This document shows, piece by piece, positions 11,901 to 24,200 of a stretch of DNA of 64,000 nucleotides. The position numbers and the translations under genes were made by a program. This DNA is from Spinacia oleracea (Eukaryota > Streptophyta > Magnoliopsida > Caryophyllales > Amaranthaceae): NCBI RefSeq assembly GCF_020520425.1, contig NC_079491.1:7241143-7305142 (forward strand), written 5' to 3'. Below the pieces are notes generated by a model. The model made no database searches. It worked only from the letters and a program-made list of their open reading frames with translations, and was not told the origin of the DNA. Numbering within the stretch: position 1 is the first letter of the stretch; every line of letters starts with the position of its first letter.

Positions 11901-14900
11901 TTTCGAGAGGATTAGAAGAGGAAAGAAATCACTAATTCAAGATCACTAAATGCTGACAAATACAATACCTAATAACACCACTAAACAGTGAGTAAAAATC
12001 TAACTTTTAGGCGTTAGTTTAAACATTATAATGATCTGTTTTCAACTTCTCATAGCATAGTCATTCGAATATCCACAATTGTCCAATTTTATTATTCAAC
12101 TGCATAATTTTAATACGGAACTGACCATATCTACTTACAACTAAAATCGTTATAGCAGGCCAAGGATTCAAATTGACCAAAGCAAACTAGTCATTCTCAA
12201 TTCTAGCTACAATTTAAACCACTGTAGCAGGTTTCCGTCAGTTTCTCCTCCTGACCAAACACCAATAAACCCTTTTCGGAGACATCAAATAGGAAATGCT
12301 CACTTCTGGCCGTCAGGCGCTAAGGCTATCATTCACAATCCAGAATCAAATGGTGTATCGTAATGTCAAAAACAGTGCTCAGAACTTGACAAATCTAGTT
12401 TTCAAGCTATCAAGACCGCAATCTCTTTGCAACAACCCACCAGGCACCAGCAACCAAAATCAATGGTACCAGGATAAAAAAAAAACCAGGCAAAGGGCAC
12501 AGCCTCACAGACTGCCACATATACACACCATAACAGGCTACCTCAATATTTCTTGTACCAGAAACTACAATCTTTGACAGCAGAAAATGATTCCAGTGCC
12601 ACATAACCATCCCTTCCATATGCCAGAGCCATAAAAGATACTGCATACTAAATTCCTTTAATAATGCATACTTAAATCATCAGAGCCCCTATACAGGGAG
12701 TTAAAAGTTTCAAAAGATAGCACAATTGGCAGTGGAAATAGGCTCTAGATGATAGAAATGAGTTGAGCAACTTGATGTTCAACAAGGTTAATGAATCAAG
12801 CACAGTGTCTAAAAGCTCAAGTCGCACCAAGGCGATAGGGGTCTTATTGGGCGTGCTTCCGTGAACCTCTTTGAAGTGAGACGCAATGTATAAAGTTCAA
12901 AAAATCTGACTGAAGTGTCCCTCGAGCGCGCCTCAGGTGCGCCTCAAGCGTGCTTCAAGCGCTTCAAGTAAGTTTCACACGCCTAAGGTTTCACACGCCT
13001 CGTCTAGAACAAAAAAAACCGCCTACCCCATGTTGCCTAGCTCCTTAGGCACTCCTTTTCATACACTGGTCAAGCATGACCTTAACGTTACAATTGTTTA
13101 CATACAACTGAATTTGAAACTTAGTGGCATGTGACAGCATTGTGACATATTCAGCTTAACAGCCACTTATAGTTGGGGATGAGCCTCAATCATGTTAGTT
13201 GGCTGAAGAAAAGCAAACTAATCTTGGTTAAAACAGTTACTTGCCAGATAATATAAGAAAGAGTAGCATGCCCAAAATTCATATTGATCTTCGTATCAGT
13301 CCAATATAACCAGGAAAAAAAGCCAACTAGTACTCCAGGTGTGATTACCAGAATGTCAGGTCCTTACTAATTGTCCAGGTGTAATAGTCAGGTGCTTACT
13401 AATTCCCCAGGTTAGAAATGAGCTTCGACTGAGATACTCGGATCTTGGTTAATTAGTTGTTTGCTAAATGAAGTTAATGCAAGATTGCCTATCCAATCAA
13501 GTACTCCCTTCGTATTTAAATAGGAGATACACTTACCATTTCTGGCCGTATTTAAATAGGAGATACACTTGCGATTTTTAGTAACTTTTCAACCGCACCA
13601 TCTAATTAAATAATATATCTAATTTACCCTATGACCCACTACCATATTAAACAATTAATTCCATAAACCCCCACCCCACACCCCTCCAAAATTTAATGGT
13701 CCCCACTTATTTTACTTGATTAAAATATTTACCCCAACCCCACTTGCTTTATTATTTTATTTCATTCAACTATTCTTCCTTAATACTCGTGCCCGGCTAA
13801 TTGTATCTCCTATTTAAGTACGGAGGGAGTAAGTAATTATCAAACAGAAAAGCATTTTGTACATCCTGAGCCTCACCCAATTCACTTTCAGCACTTTGTG
13901 CCACAGTGTAACCTAAAAATCTTGGCAGCAAGCCATCAAGCTTCCAAATCCAGAATCGCAGACTCAATTATACTAAAGACAATTACTAACAGGCTTGATC
14001 TTGCAAGTTTATGGGAAGAGTCCACAACAGGACATCAAATTACCAAATCAAATACAAAAAAAGGAAGCAAGTTAACTTTGCCTTCAACATAAGAATGTAG
14101 TTGTTCAAAAAAAAAAAAAGACAGGAGATCAAGATCTAGAATCATGAGTACATAGAACCAATGGATGCATAGCTACAACTAATTGGTACAGAATAAGGAT
14201 ATTACCAAACCACTTCCTGTATTTCTGGACAGCTTTGAGGCATCATGGTATCGCTCTTCAGCAATTGCATTCTGCAGCAAAAGAAGAAGGATCTCGGTCA
14301 AATGAACAATTTGGAATGTATTTCAACCTCAAGGACTGCAGAGCTAAGCAATACCTTCAACTCAGACATTATCTCAGCTACAGTGTCCTTTGAAGTAGCT
14401 TCAACAATAGCAGATTTCAGTTTTGCAGCTTCTTGAAAATCCTCCCTTTCAACGGCTTCCTCAAGCTGGAACTGCAAAACAGAAACAAAAAAGGTGTCAG
14501 CGCATTTCTTGAAAGCCAATCTGTTTATTTGATATCAATTTCGCAAGCCTACTATCCAGTTCAGAACTAATCTAAACACAAAATGCCACAGTGTGTTTGG
14601 TAAAGACAAAAGAGTGAATTGTAGGAAGTAAGTAGATTGAACACCAATAGCAGATTTGACTACTTAATTTACCTTTTAGTATTTTGTAAATGGTATATTT
14701 GGTTAATAAACTCTTTCTAAAAGCTAATAAGAGGAGCATTTGAAGAATTTGTTGCCAAAGGTAATTATATTATTTAACGGTATTATGTAAAGGAAAATAC
14801 ACCCATGCCCTTATGTGTGATTTTTTAATACAAGCAGCAAACCGCTAAATTAGGAGTAACTGCCAAATATTTCCACAAAACTGCTATCTGTTCAAAATTT

Positions 14901-16461
14901 CCAAAGTGGTCTCCGATTTCCTAATGATACCTACTAATAGCAAAAAATAGCCTACAAATTTAGTTCCGTATCCATGTTTAGTGGATGGATAATGTTAGCA
15001 ACAAAACTTGGATCTTCTTATCTGGTACCATTAATCTTGACTAGTTAAGGATAAGGGCCATAAGGTTAAGCACTTACTGTTTTTCCTAAACCCCTAGGGG
15101 TAGCAGGAATGCCGGATCACTGGTTATGGCTGTTTTTCTTGTTCTTGTCATTCAGAAAAGGTCTACATTTTATGTGTAGTGGAAACCATACTGAATAGCT
15201 CTTTAGCACAGTATTAGAAAAAACATAATGTGTTCTCTATTAGAACCAAAAAGACCATAACATGTCGGAAGCACAAAGTCGAGCTTGCATAAGGAGAGAT
15301 GATAACTTAGGAAACTTTTAAAACACTCTTTCATGTTTAAAAAAGAAAAAAAAAGGAGCAGATAAGGTTTTCCTTATCACAGGAATTACGACAACCATGA
15401 CCTAGAGAATCAAACTAAAACCGAGTCTAGCGACAGAAAAAACTCTATTAGTTACTCAGTATTTGCAAAACGAAAAATGAAATAGCATCCAGAATTACTC
15501 ATTCACTCTTACAGACTCTATCAAATAGTCCCCTCTCACATTGGTTTTCCTCTGCCAAACAATTTAGATTGGTTTTTTCTTTTGTCCACCTATATGATTG
15601 AGAGCAGACAACTTTAATGTGTAGAAGCTTGATATGATGCAAAAATGCTTGCAATCAACACCATCAAACCGGCTTATTTCGCAATTGAACTAAATCACCA
15701 GCAGAAATAGTTCCATCTTTTTCCTCAAAGGATTGTCATAGAATTGGATACTGCTGATAAAAGTCACAGTAAACTGCCAGACGAGAGCACAGGCGCACAG
15801 CAGTATCATAGCAGCTACTAAACAGACGTAAACCAGTCCAAATAACCTTTACCAAAACACCAAACTTACAAAAGGGTAACACTGTTCTTCAACCCCATTT
15901 GACAAAACCAATACCCACAAAAATCCCAAACATAAATCAACAAGAAAAAGTAAAAGAGACCACCCAAAATCAAGTAAATTAAATCATCAACCCAGACAAA
16001 AATTGCAGCCACCCAAATACCCAATTAACAAAATTTCACATAAAAAACTAGAAATTACATAAATAAATAGAGGAAAAAGGAATAAAAGGGTAATAGAAAA
16101 TAACCTTAAGAACAGAGGAAAAGCTCTCAGCTTGTTCAATTTCAGAGAAATGACGATTCCAGCGATTCCAATCCCATTCATCGGTGCTGCTGTTATTACT
16201 AACACTTGTATAATTTTCAACATTATTGTTGCTGATATTACAACGGCAGCACAAATTGGAGCTTCTATTATTGAAAAATCTCTGATAACCCACAATTTGT
16301 CTGAGATAAACACTGTTACTGCTGGGTTTGCTACTGTAATTCTTCTTCTTAATCAGAAAAGAAGTGTGTGAAGAAGAAGAAGCGCACGGAGAAGATAAAG
16401 TGCCGGCAGTCTGGGGAAGTGGGATTGCGCGGCCCATACCCCATGGGCTAGTCACCACCAT
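8915..16461 (-). CDS. EX2: EXECUTER 2, chloroplast singlet-oxygen signalling protein
   Basis: EXECUTER proteins are thylakoid-associated sensors that relay singlet-oxygen stress to the nucleus; EX2 modulates EX1. Eleven exons, all GT-AG and in frame: 16105-16461, 14355-14471, 14206-14271, 11781-11887, 11614-11695, 10603-11292, 10200-10326, 9942-10111, 9334-9408, 9112-9204, 8915-9016, giving 661 residues (Arabidopsis EX2 is about 650). The start is the first in-frame ATG and opens a Ser-rich transit-peptide-like leader. Residues 120-175 form a UVR-like helical pair ([18 protein letters not shown]). Residues 181-243 hold [17 protein letters not shown] and [20 protein letters not shown]. Residues 244-473 include an acidic stretch. 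The C-terminal singlet-oxygen-sensor domain has [10 protein letters not shown], with Trp617 at the position of the oxidised tryptophan, and ends [12 protein letters not shown]. Its wording follows EX2 rather than EX1. Confidence 0.95.
12803..13068. mobile_element. hAT-like MITE in EX2 intron 3
   Basis: Ends CAGTGT and ACACTG face each other. The subterminal parts are rich in CTCAAG, GCGCCTC and AGGCG motifs. Flanks ATCAAGCA (12795-12802) and GTCAAGCA (13069-13076) match at 7 of 8 positions, as expected for an 8-bp hAT duplication. It is 266 bp with no plausible coding frame and lies in the 2.3-kb intron between EX2 exons 4 and 3. Confidence 0.75.
13504..13829. mobile_element. Stowaway-type (Tc1/mariner) MITE in EX2 intron 3
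   Basis: The ends CTCCCTTCGTATTTAAATAG and the reverse of CTATTTAAGTACGGAGGGAG form terminal inverted repeats flanked by TA. The left side holds a short internal duplication of the block CGTATTTAAATAGGAGATAC. A relative of the same family sits at 32383-33024. Confidence 0.85.
14472..16104 (-). other. EX2 intron 1
   Basis: This 1.6-kb intron separates the transit-peptide exon from the UVR-like exon. It is AT-rich. I see no bounded transposon or embedded gene in it. Confidence 0.7.
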
Positions 16462-16750
16462 GTCTTTCTCTCTCCTCTTTTGATGATGACTTCTTTCTAG
16501 AGAGAGAGAGGGGGGAGTCAGGGAGACGATGACTCTGATGAAGGGTGTCAAAATCAATGAATGAAATGGGGGAGAGTTCTGTGGGCTTGTTTCCACATCT
16601 GTGGATAGACCTGAACGGGGTTTGTTTGTTGGTTGGTGCCTTTGGGCAAATCACAAGTTGCCAGCGGAAGAAATAAGTTGTCGACGGTGGTGCTCAAGAC
16701 ATGAGATTATTCTTGTAAATTTAACCCGATCTGAAATGAATAGAAAATAC

Positions 16751-17286
16751 TAGGGGTGAGCAAAAAGTCAGGGTACCCTGAATCGGAAGCGGAATCTGTT
16801 AGAATCTGCGGTTCCGGAATCGAATCTGCTGTGCAGGTTCCGGTTCCGGTTAACAAATTTGGGAACCTGTTGCAACAAGTTCCGATTTCGGGTAACAAAT
16901 TTGTACACACTAATTTTAACGTGGAGTACCCAAAATAAGGAACTGGGCCATATGAAAATGCTTCATATGCCTAAAATATAATACAATCCAAGCTAATTTT
17001 TGGAAAATATAAATATAGAATTGCGACTTAAGCCCAAACTATAAAACAATCAAAGCCCAAACCATAAAGTAGATAGTTTTTCAATAAAATATAAATATTT
17101 TACTCAGATTTTCAAAATTACACGGTACCCTGAATCGGAACCTGTTGCAACAGGTTCCGGTTCTCATTTTCAGGAACCTGTTGCAACAGGTTCCGGTTCC
17201 GGTTCTCATTTTAAGGAACCTGTTGAAACAGGTTCCGGTTCCGGTTCCTGGAATTTCAACAGGGTACCCTGTTGTGCTCACCCCTA
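16751..17286. mobile_element. hAT-like MITE built from GGTTCC words
   Basis: The ends TAGGGGTGAGCA and TGCTCACCCCTA are perfect inverted repeats, and the flanks carry a perfect 8-bp duplication GAAAATAC (16743-16750 and 17287-17294). The interior carries GGTACCCTGAATCGGA and repeated GGTTCCGGTTCC words, including copies of a self-complementary 22-base unit (GGAACCTGTTG followed by its reverse complement). It lies about 290 bp upstream of the EX2 start codon, so it may form part of the promoter. There is no transposase, so it is non-autonomous. Confidence 0.92.
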
Positions 17287-17294
17287 GAAAATAC

Positions 17295-18253
17295 TACCGA
17301 ATATTGAACAAAATTTTATGACATGTAACCTGTTTTATCTGAACCTGTAAAATAATAGGTCAAAATCAGACCGAAGCCGTTTTTTACCCGATCAATTGAA
17401 AAGAATTGTATCTGTAACAATAAATGAGATTATGAGATATTTAATCACAATAAACACATTGTCGATACTATTTTTGGGTGTCAAATAATTTTGGTTTAAT
17501 TATCCGTCATTTTATGGTTGATTTGACTAAACTTGTGTAGGATGATTTGTTAATTTGAATGTATATTTGTATATTTATTGATGTGGTTATATTTTTTTAC
17601 GCAAGTTAATGAACATATAATACGCGTTTTAGAATCTCTAAATCTGTTACGTCAACCCGAAACCGAATATTCTGGGTCATAAACAAACATTTAGTAAAAC
17701 CCAAATTCAAAAATGACCGACCCGAACTAATCCAGACCAAAGCGTAATTTATTACTTAATACAAAAACAACAATATATGAAGTTACTGCGACTATTAAGT
17801 ATTAAAATTGTGTGTTGGCAAATGTAAGTCATTGTGCGAGTTTTTTCCTGCGTTATCTCAAGCACGTATTGGTGAAGAATACTATTAAGGCACGACATTC
17901 ACAAAAGCTATTGACAAGGCAAATGCATTGTCATTGTTTCCTCTTCTTTATATGTGTAGAAGCCAGAAGGTGCATGCATATTGCATAGCATAAACCTGAA
18001 CAACTTTCAGTTATCAGGTAAAACAAACCTGGTTAGCAGCATTATGTACAATTCAGTCAATTAATTTCGTTCGTGCAAATTTTACTACTGCTTTTGCACT
18101 TTGCAAATTCCTGAGTCCAAAAGTGAGTTCCTTCACATTGCTTCCCCAGACTTTAACATCTGAGGCCGCTTAACTTCCACCTTCCACCTCAATTACGTCC
18201 GAACATTTGCAGTCGTAAGAGTGCCAAAAAAATCCCTAGGTATTCAGAACGCG
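17295..18253. other. Spacer between EX2 promoter and SIS3 3' end
   Basis: The part from 17330 to 17750 contains scattered GACCGAAGCC, CAACCCGAAACC and GACCCGAACT words like those of the hAT-type elements elsewhere in the window, but without clear ends. It is probably a decayed relative. The remainder up to 18253 is likely SIS3 3' UTR. No gene is seen. Confidence 0.45.
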
Positions 18254-21200
18254 TTAGTGGTGTGGGGCCGAAGACAGAGCAGCAACATCATGTTCAACAA
18301 GATAGGGCGAGGGATTCACACGAGCTGGGCCTGGATTCACACGATCTGGGCCGGAATTCGCACGAGCTGGGCCTGGATTAAGTAGCAACCCTCCATTCTC
18401 AGCCACTTCCAAGGCATTTTCAGATTCATTACCATATCCTGCATTTTCAGTCCGTATAGGACGTAACAAACCCTGCAACCTTACGCGATAACTCTGGCTA
18501 GGTGTTTGGGATCTAACATATTGAGTTGCTGTCACAACAGTAGGCGAGGGTCGTTCCTGATCTGAGTCAGCACGGAGATTGGATATGGCACTCAGGTCAA
18601 GGTTTGGAAATACTGAGCACCGACACCGAGGGCATTTCACATTTAGCCGGAGCCATTGATCTATGCACTCCACATGGAAGTTGTGAGCACAAGGTAAGCC
18701 ACGAACCTGCCCATCAATTTCAGGTCAGAGTATATACAGAATAGAAATGCCATGTAAAAAGGTAAGAACAATTCGTTGTGTTGACTATTAACCATGGACC
18801 GTCTTATATTGCCTAATAAAATTGCATGTATTGACCTCTCTATAGTGAAAAGCCTATTTGTCAATCATGTTGATTTAACCTTCCAAGCTAACACATCAGT
18901 ATGTAGTTTAATTATTGCTGACAAATTTTACTCTCTCAGTTTAGGAGCCAAGTTAACTTTGTTCTATTGCACAAAGATTAAGGAGGGATAAACAAAGAGA
19001 AATAAATGGCTGGGTGGGGGTGACCCAAACTTCATTAAGATAAAAGATAGTTTTTTTCTTTTTTTGATAAGTAGTATACTATTGTGTAAACAATGCTTAA
19101 GCGGATGGAAGGAGTAACATTTTAGGAACAAGCATTAAGGAGGGATAAACAAAGAGAAATAAATGGCTGGGTGGGGGTGACCCAAACTTCATTCAGATAA
19201 AAGATAGTTTTTTTTTTTTTGATAAGTAGTATAATAGTGTCAACAATGCTTAAGCGGATGGAGGGAGTAACATTTTAGGAACAAGCATTTCAGGATGACA
19301 TAAATTAAGTTAAAAATGTAAAACGTTATGCAGGATAGATACAAATGTGCTATTTCTTTTGTTCGGAGTTATTTCAGACTGTTGTTTCCCATTTCTATAC
19401 TTTGTGCCCTTCTTTTTAGGTGAAGTTTGTACATAACTTTAGTACTTTAACATAAATGCAATAAAAATAATTAGATCTGCAAAACTTGAATCACCCTGAT
19501 CCTGAAGCCACCAACACCGTAGTTCATGGGTAGAAGCCGTAGAACCTTTGTGACTAATGTTTGACCTCAATATTATTTAACACTTTTACTGGATTGTAGT
19601 AGTATAATATATACTTCCAGGGGGAGTGAGGACTTAACACAAACATAGCAAGTGTGGAAATATACGCCGAAGCTCTAAACATACTGCTTACTAACTAGTG
19701 ACAACGTATTAAAACAATAGCTATTTTGCATAAATAATTTACCTCATTTCCAACACGGAACTCCTCCAAGCAGATGGGACATTCACTGCAGTCAGTCGGA
19801 ACAGCTTTCAGCCTAAACTTCGGCAGATCTTGAATGAGGGCCTCCACTGCTTCCCTCTGTATGGCAAGGCAATTTATGCAAAAGTATCTCATTCAGGAAT
19901 CATAGAAATCTCAAATATTATCCCTCACCACCATCCTCTTCTAAAAGTAAACAAATGAAAGAAATATAAAAGGAAAAGAAAAGGAGAGAAATAAGACAAA
20001 TAAAACTAAAGTTAATTCCTCCGTTTTTTATTTTGTAATTGCACCATTTTCCTTATTTAGAAGTTGCATATAGATTGCACCATTTCTCTTTTACAGTATG
20101 CTTTCCCATACGTTGTTATTGTGTTCATGCACAAAATATTCATTCTAAATTTACCATTGTTACTCCCCTTTCTCTCTCTTTTGTTTGTAATCACATTGGC
20201 ATTTTTGGTATCTACACCTTTTACGCTGTTTTAACATTGTGTTCCCATACCAAATGGTGCAACTTTTAAAAAAAAAGAGGAAGTACCTAAGTACTCAACC
20301 TTTGGTCTAAAGAGAGGAATGTGGTAACCAAAAACAAGAAAATCAGCAAATGTCGCCTAGACATGCATGAATTACATCAATAAAACCCTATGGGATAACC
20401 CTACAAATCGACCTAAATAGGCACAAATTTGGGGAGCTTGAATTCATACTGTTAGGGGGTTTTGACCTGAGAAGTCGTCCAATCATCACAGGAAAGCTAA
20501 TTGCACAAGTTTTTTTTAACAAAAGAAACCATCAAACATACATGAAGCAAATGTGGACCATTAGCCATCATCCCATTCAGATTTTACGTGAGATCTAGAC
20601 AGATTTGTACAACAGAGGAACTATCAGATATCATATATAATTTGTGAGCCGTGAAGGCTCACTGGATTTTAAGAGAGATGATACGTTAACTTTACTGGAG
20701 CTGTCAAAAATGAAAATGTGTCTGAGAGTCTCAACTCATTAAAGCTTATGAAGTGCTCCATATATTTAGTACACAGGAACTTTGTTCTATGAGTAAAAGA
20801 AAAAGAAGGCCCAAACCACAAATAGAGTCATTAACTTGTAATTCTAGGGACAAGTGGACAACCCAAAGCCCAAAATAGATGAACTCCCACAACCTCACTT
20901 CACCTCACCTCAACCAAAACCAAAACCACCGGGCAATTGCTTTGTTACTTGCAATGGATATGGTCATATGGTGGATATTACCTAGATTCCTGTGACCCTA
21001 GTCTGACAAACTTTTAGCTTCTGCATCATTGATAATCTATTTGCACATGGCTAGTGCCATGAATTTTCTGTCACGTCATTCTCTCTCTTTCTTCCCTTAT
21101 TCTCTTGACCAGGTAGCTGTATCTGAGTCAAAGATAGGTCTGACATGGATTTCATACCCAGATTCTGCTGCCCACACCTACCATGCTCCACATTGGACTT

Positions 21201-24200
21201 CATTTACGCGTTTGAGCTGTACCAGGTGAAGCAATCAAAGTCATTGATGCAAACATTAGGGTAAATTGGCTATGGTTATAACTGGGGACTTGATCATCCC
21301 TCGAGCTGTATCGATTCACATAGGTGGGTTGACAGGGGATAATAGGCATGCACAGTCCCAAGGAAAGCTTCCATAGACACACTCACTGGTGAGGAGCAAT
21401 GTCCCGGTCCCTACACTAGTCCTACATAAGTCAGGGACGTGCGCTGGCTTTCCCCTCCAAAGCTCAATTTAAGTTCGGTCTTTGATATCGGCGCATACCT
21501 ATTTAGGTTGTTTTAAGCCTCGAGGTATTTTGAAAGTCAAATAGAGTAACTTATATCACCCAACTACAGGCTGCTTAGGTCCAGTTTAGGAAATTCAGTT
21601 ATGCATTGGACTTGCACTTTGCACTCTAACCTGATTCTTCGTAAAGGTTCAACCATTATCAGGCTACGTTAAGTAAATAAAGACAAAACTCAATATCTAC
21701 AACAAGCATAACAGGAAAAAAACCACTTTTGCTAGTAAAATGGTGTTCAAGTTAGCCATCTTAAAGAGACAACCTTCAGTCCTTTTGAGAAAGTAGGTGT
21801 CTATTTCAGAAGTAAACATCATTAACAATTTGACTACTGATAATCCTCAGGACTAATAGGAGATGGGAAATGACTGATACCTCAGCTGCAGTCAAGTTAA
21901 GCCCTGGATGGTATGTACCAGCGTCTTGCCCCATGCCTCTCATCTCTTGACCGACTACTTCAAATGCCCAATCAGGTATACGTATCATGTCAATCAACAC
22001 CTGACACATAAGATCCTTTTTGTAAGCCTTTCCACCAGACACATATCTCATAAGTCATAATCAAAGCAGCAAAAAAAAAAAAACTTGAGATGCAACAGAA
22101 ACCAATTATGCATACTACTTTTAAAAGCAATATAAAAGATTTCCCAAAACAAGGCTTGTCAAGTTTCAATACAAAGTTCTTTAGTTACACTTGCACAGTC
22201 CATAAACTGTCAGCTAGGAAACAGTGTCTTATCATTAATTTGTAATCCTCGTTATCAGGCCAAGTCCACATCTTGAAAACACTTCTTTGCAGACAAATAA
22301 CACCTTTCAACAACTTGTTCATTAAACAAGATGATGTACCAAATATATTTATTGCTTTAGAGAAGTTTTGCAAAAACTACAACAGGTACAAAATTAGACT
22401 TCAGAAATTAGAATAATTTTTACTTGTTAAATTATTGGACTACACTAATAGTATCAAACACTTGTATTAAACAGCTACTTTAACACCTCGTCCTTCATGT
22501 GTCAGCTAGTAAAGCAATTAGCTTTACTAAAAAGATCCAAGATTATTAAACAGCAAGGATAACACCCAACACACAGAGATACCAATTTGCCAAGAAAAAA
22601 GCCAGATTCAGGTCATTTTCATGTAAATTTTACACCAACGTCAAGTAACATACTTAGTATTATTAAGGCCTAGTTCTCTTCAACTTAGCTAATATAGCTT
22701 CTGTAAAATGAAACTTAATCAGAAAAAAAATCAATTATAATCAGTAAAATGACTTTTGATCTATGAAATTCCATTTACACAGTAAAAATTAGTTCAATAA
22801 AAACACTAGTACAAAATTTCTCTCAATTAACAATTTATAATAAAAATACTAATTGTACGAAGTATGAGTATTATTACAATTAGCTAATGTAATGCAATGA
22901 CTATCATGGTTAAAATTTGTCAGCTACATCAAAATAAGGAAACTTAAATCTTTAATTAATCGCCAAATTATACAAAGAATAAAGTTAAGATATCAGAAGG
23001 TATCTCATCTAAAAATGACTGGATATAACTCATGCAAAGTAATTTATATTCAATAAATGAACCAAGGAAAAATTATACTCTATTCTGTTAATAAAGATTC
23101 CTTCTCATCTTTAGGATTTAGCCCATCTTGTTTACCTAACAGGCTAACAGCAAAAAGAATGATTGTATCCAACAACATGCTATACTAACTCGTGGAGCTA
23201 GGTTATATCATATGCATGATTAATCATGGATATATTGCAAAAGATTGTTTCCTCTTTAAGAATTTAGAGAGCACTTTTATCAGCGTAAACCAACAAATGA
23301 AGAAAGCAAGTTGAAATAATTTTATATTTACTGTCAAACCTCATTTACCATTGACTACCAAGGAGAAAACATAACACATATTGGATAGGCACTTAGGCAG
23401 AATGATTACCCTATACTCTGAAATAGGAATTCCTCCCTGATGAGCTCGTAGCATGTGAGCTTGTCTTCGTGATAACCACTGCCCAGATGAAAGCAGAATG
23501 AGTATGAAAAATAGAAAGAACAGCCGCAATAGACAATAAAGAGAAATTCTTTCTAAAATAGCAACGTAATGAATAAGAAAATACAGAAACCGAAGACAGA
23601 CCTTTCCAACACAAAAGAAAGCAATGCAAAAAAGCCCTGAATAGCTAAACATCAGCCATATCAAGAAACCCCATTTTTGACCTTCTTCAGGCAACTGCAC
23701 AAAGAAGAAAACCACAAACTTAGATTGGTTCACAGAATGAAGGAGAAACAGAAGACATTAGGGTAAGTAACCTACACAGTTTCTGGCTTTGGTGAACCAC
23801 AAGGTGCCGATGACGGTCCATCCCCAAAGAAAGGGATAGAGTAACAGAGAGAGGATAGAGAGAACTGCTACTCTACCACAAAAGCGAGCATAACTCTGCT
23901 GCCAGCCAAAGTCCCTAAAATATTTAATTCAGCATTATGCTATAATTCTTTAAACATTGAGTTGAAAAAAGCAAGTGGCATTCACAACACAAGTTAAGAG
24001 AGGTAGATAATGACAAATCCATCTCTATTAAACAATCTCAAAGTTCAGACGTAATATAATTTAGCAATTGAGGAGGGGTGGGGGGTAGAAGGTTAACAAA
24101 TAAGGATGCAGATTAATATTAAGCAGCTACACAGTTCCTAACAGTATTTTACGAATAAGGGAAACTGAGAAGCAGCTTTCACCAACAGTGTTTCAACTCC

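Noticed and set aside
16475-16596. In-frame upstream extension of EX2 exon 1
   Set aside because: No ATG is present in this extension; the only start-like codon is GTG. The first in-frame ATG at 16461 was used.
17081-17281. 66-codon Thr/Gly/Cys-repeat frame on the minus strand
   Set aside because: It is generated by the GGTTCC word repeats of the MITE at 16751-17286.
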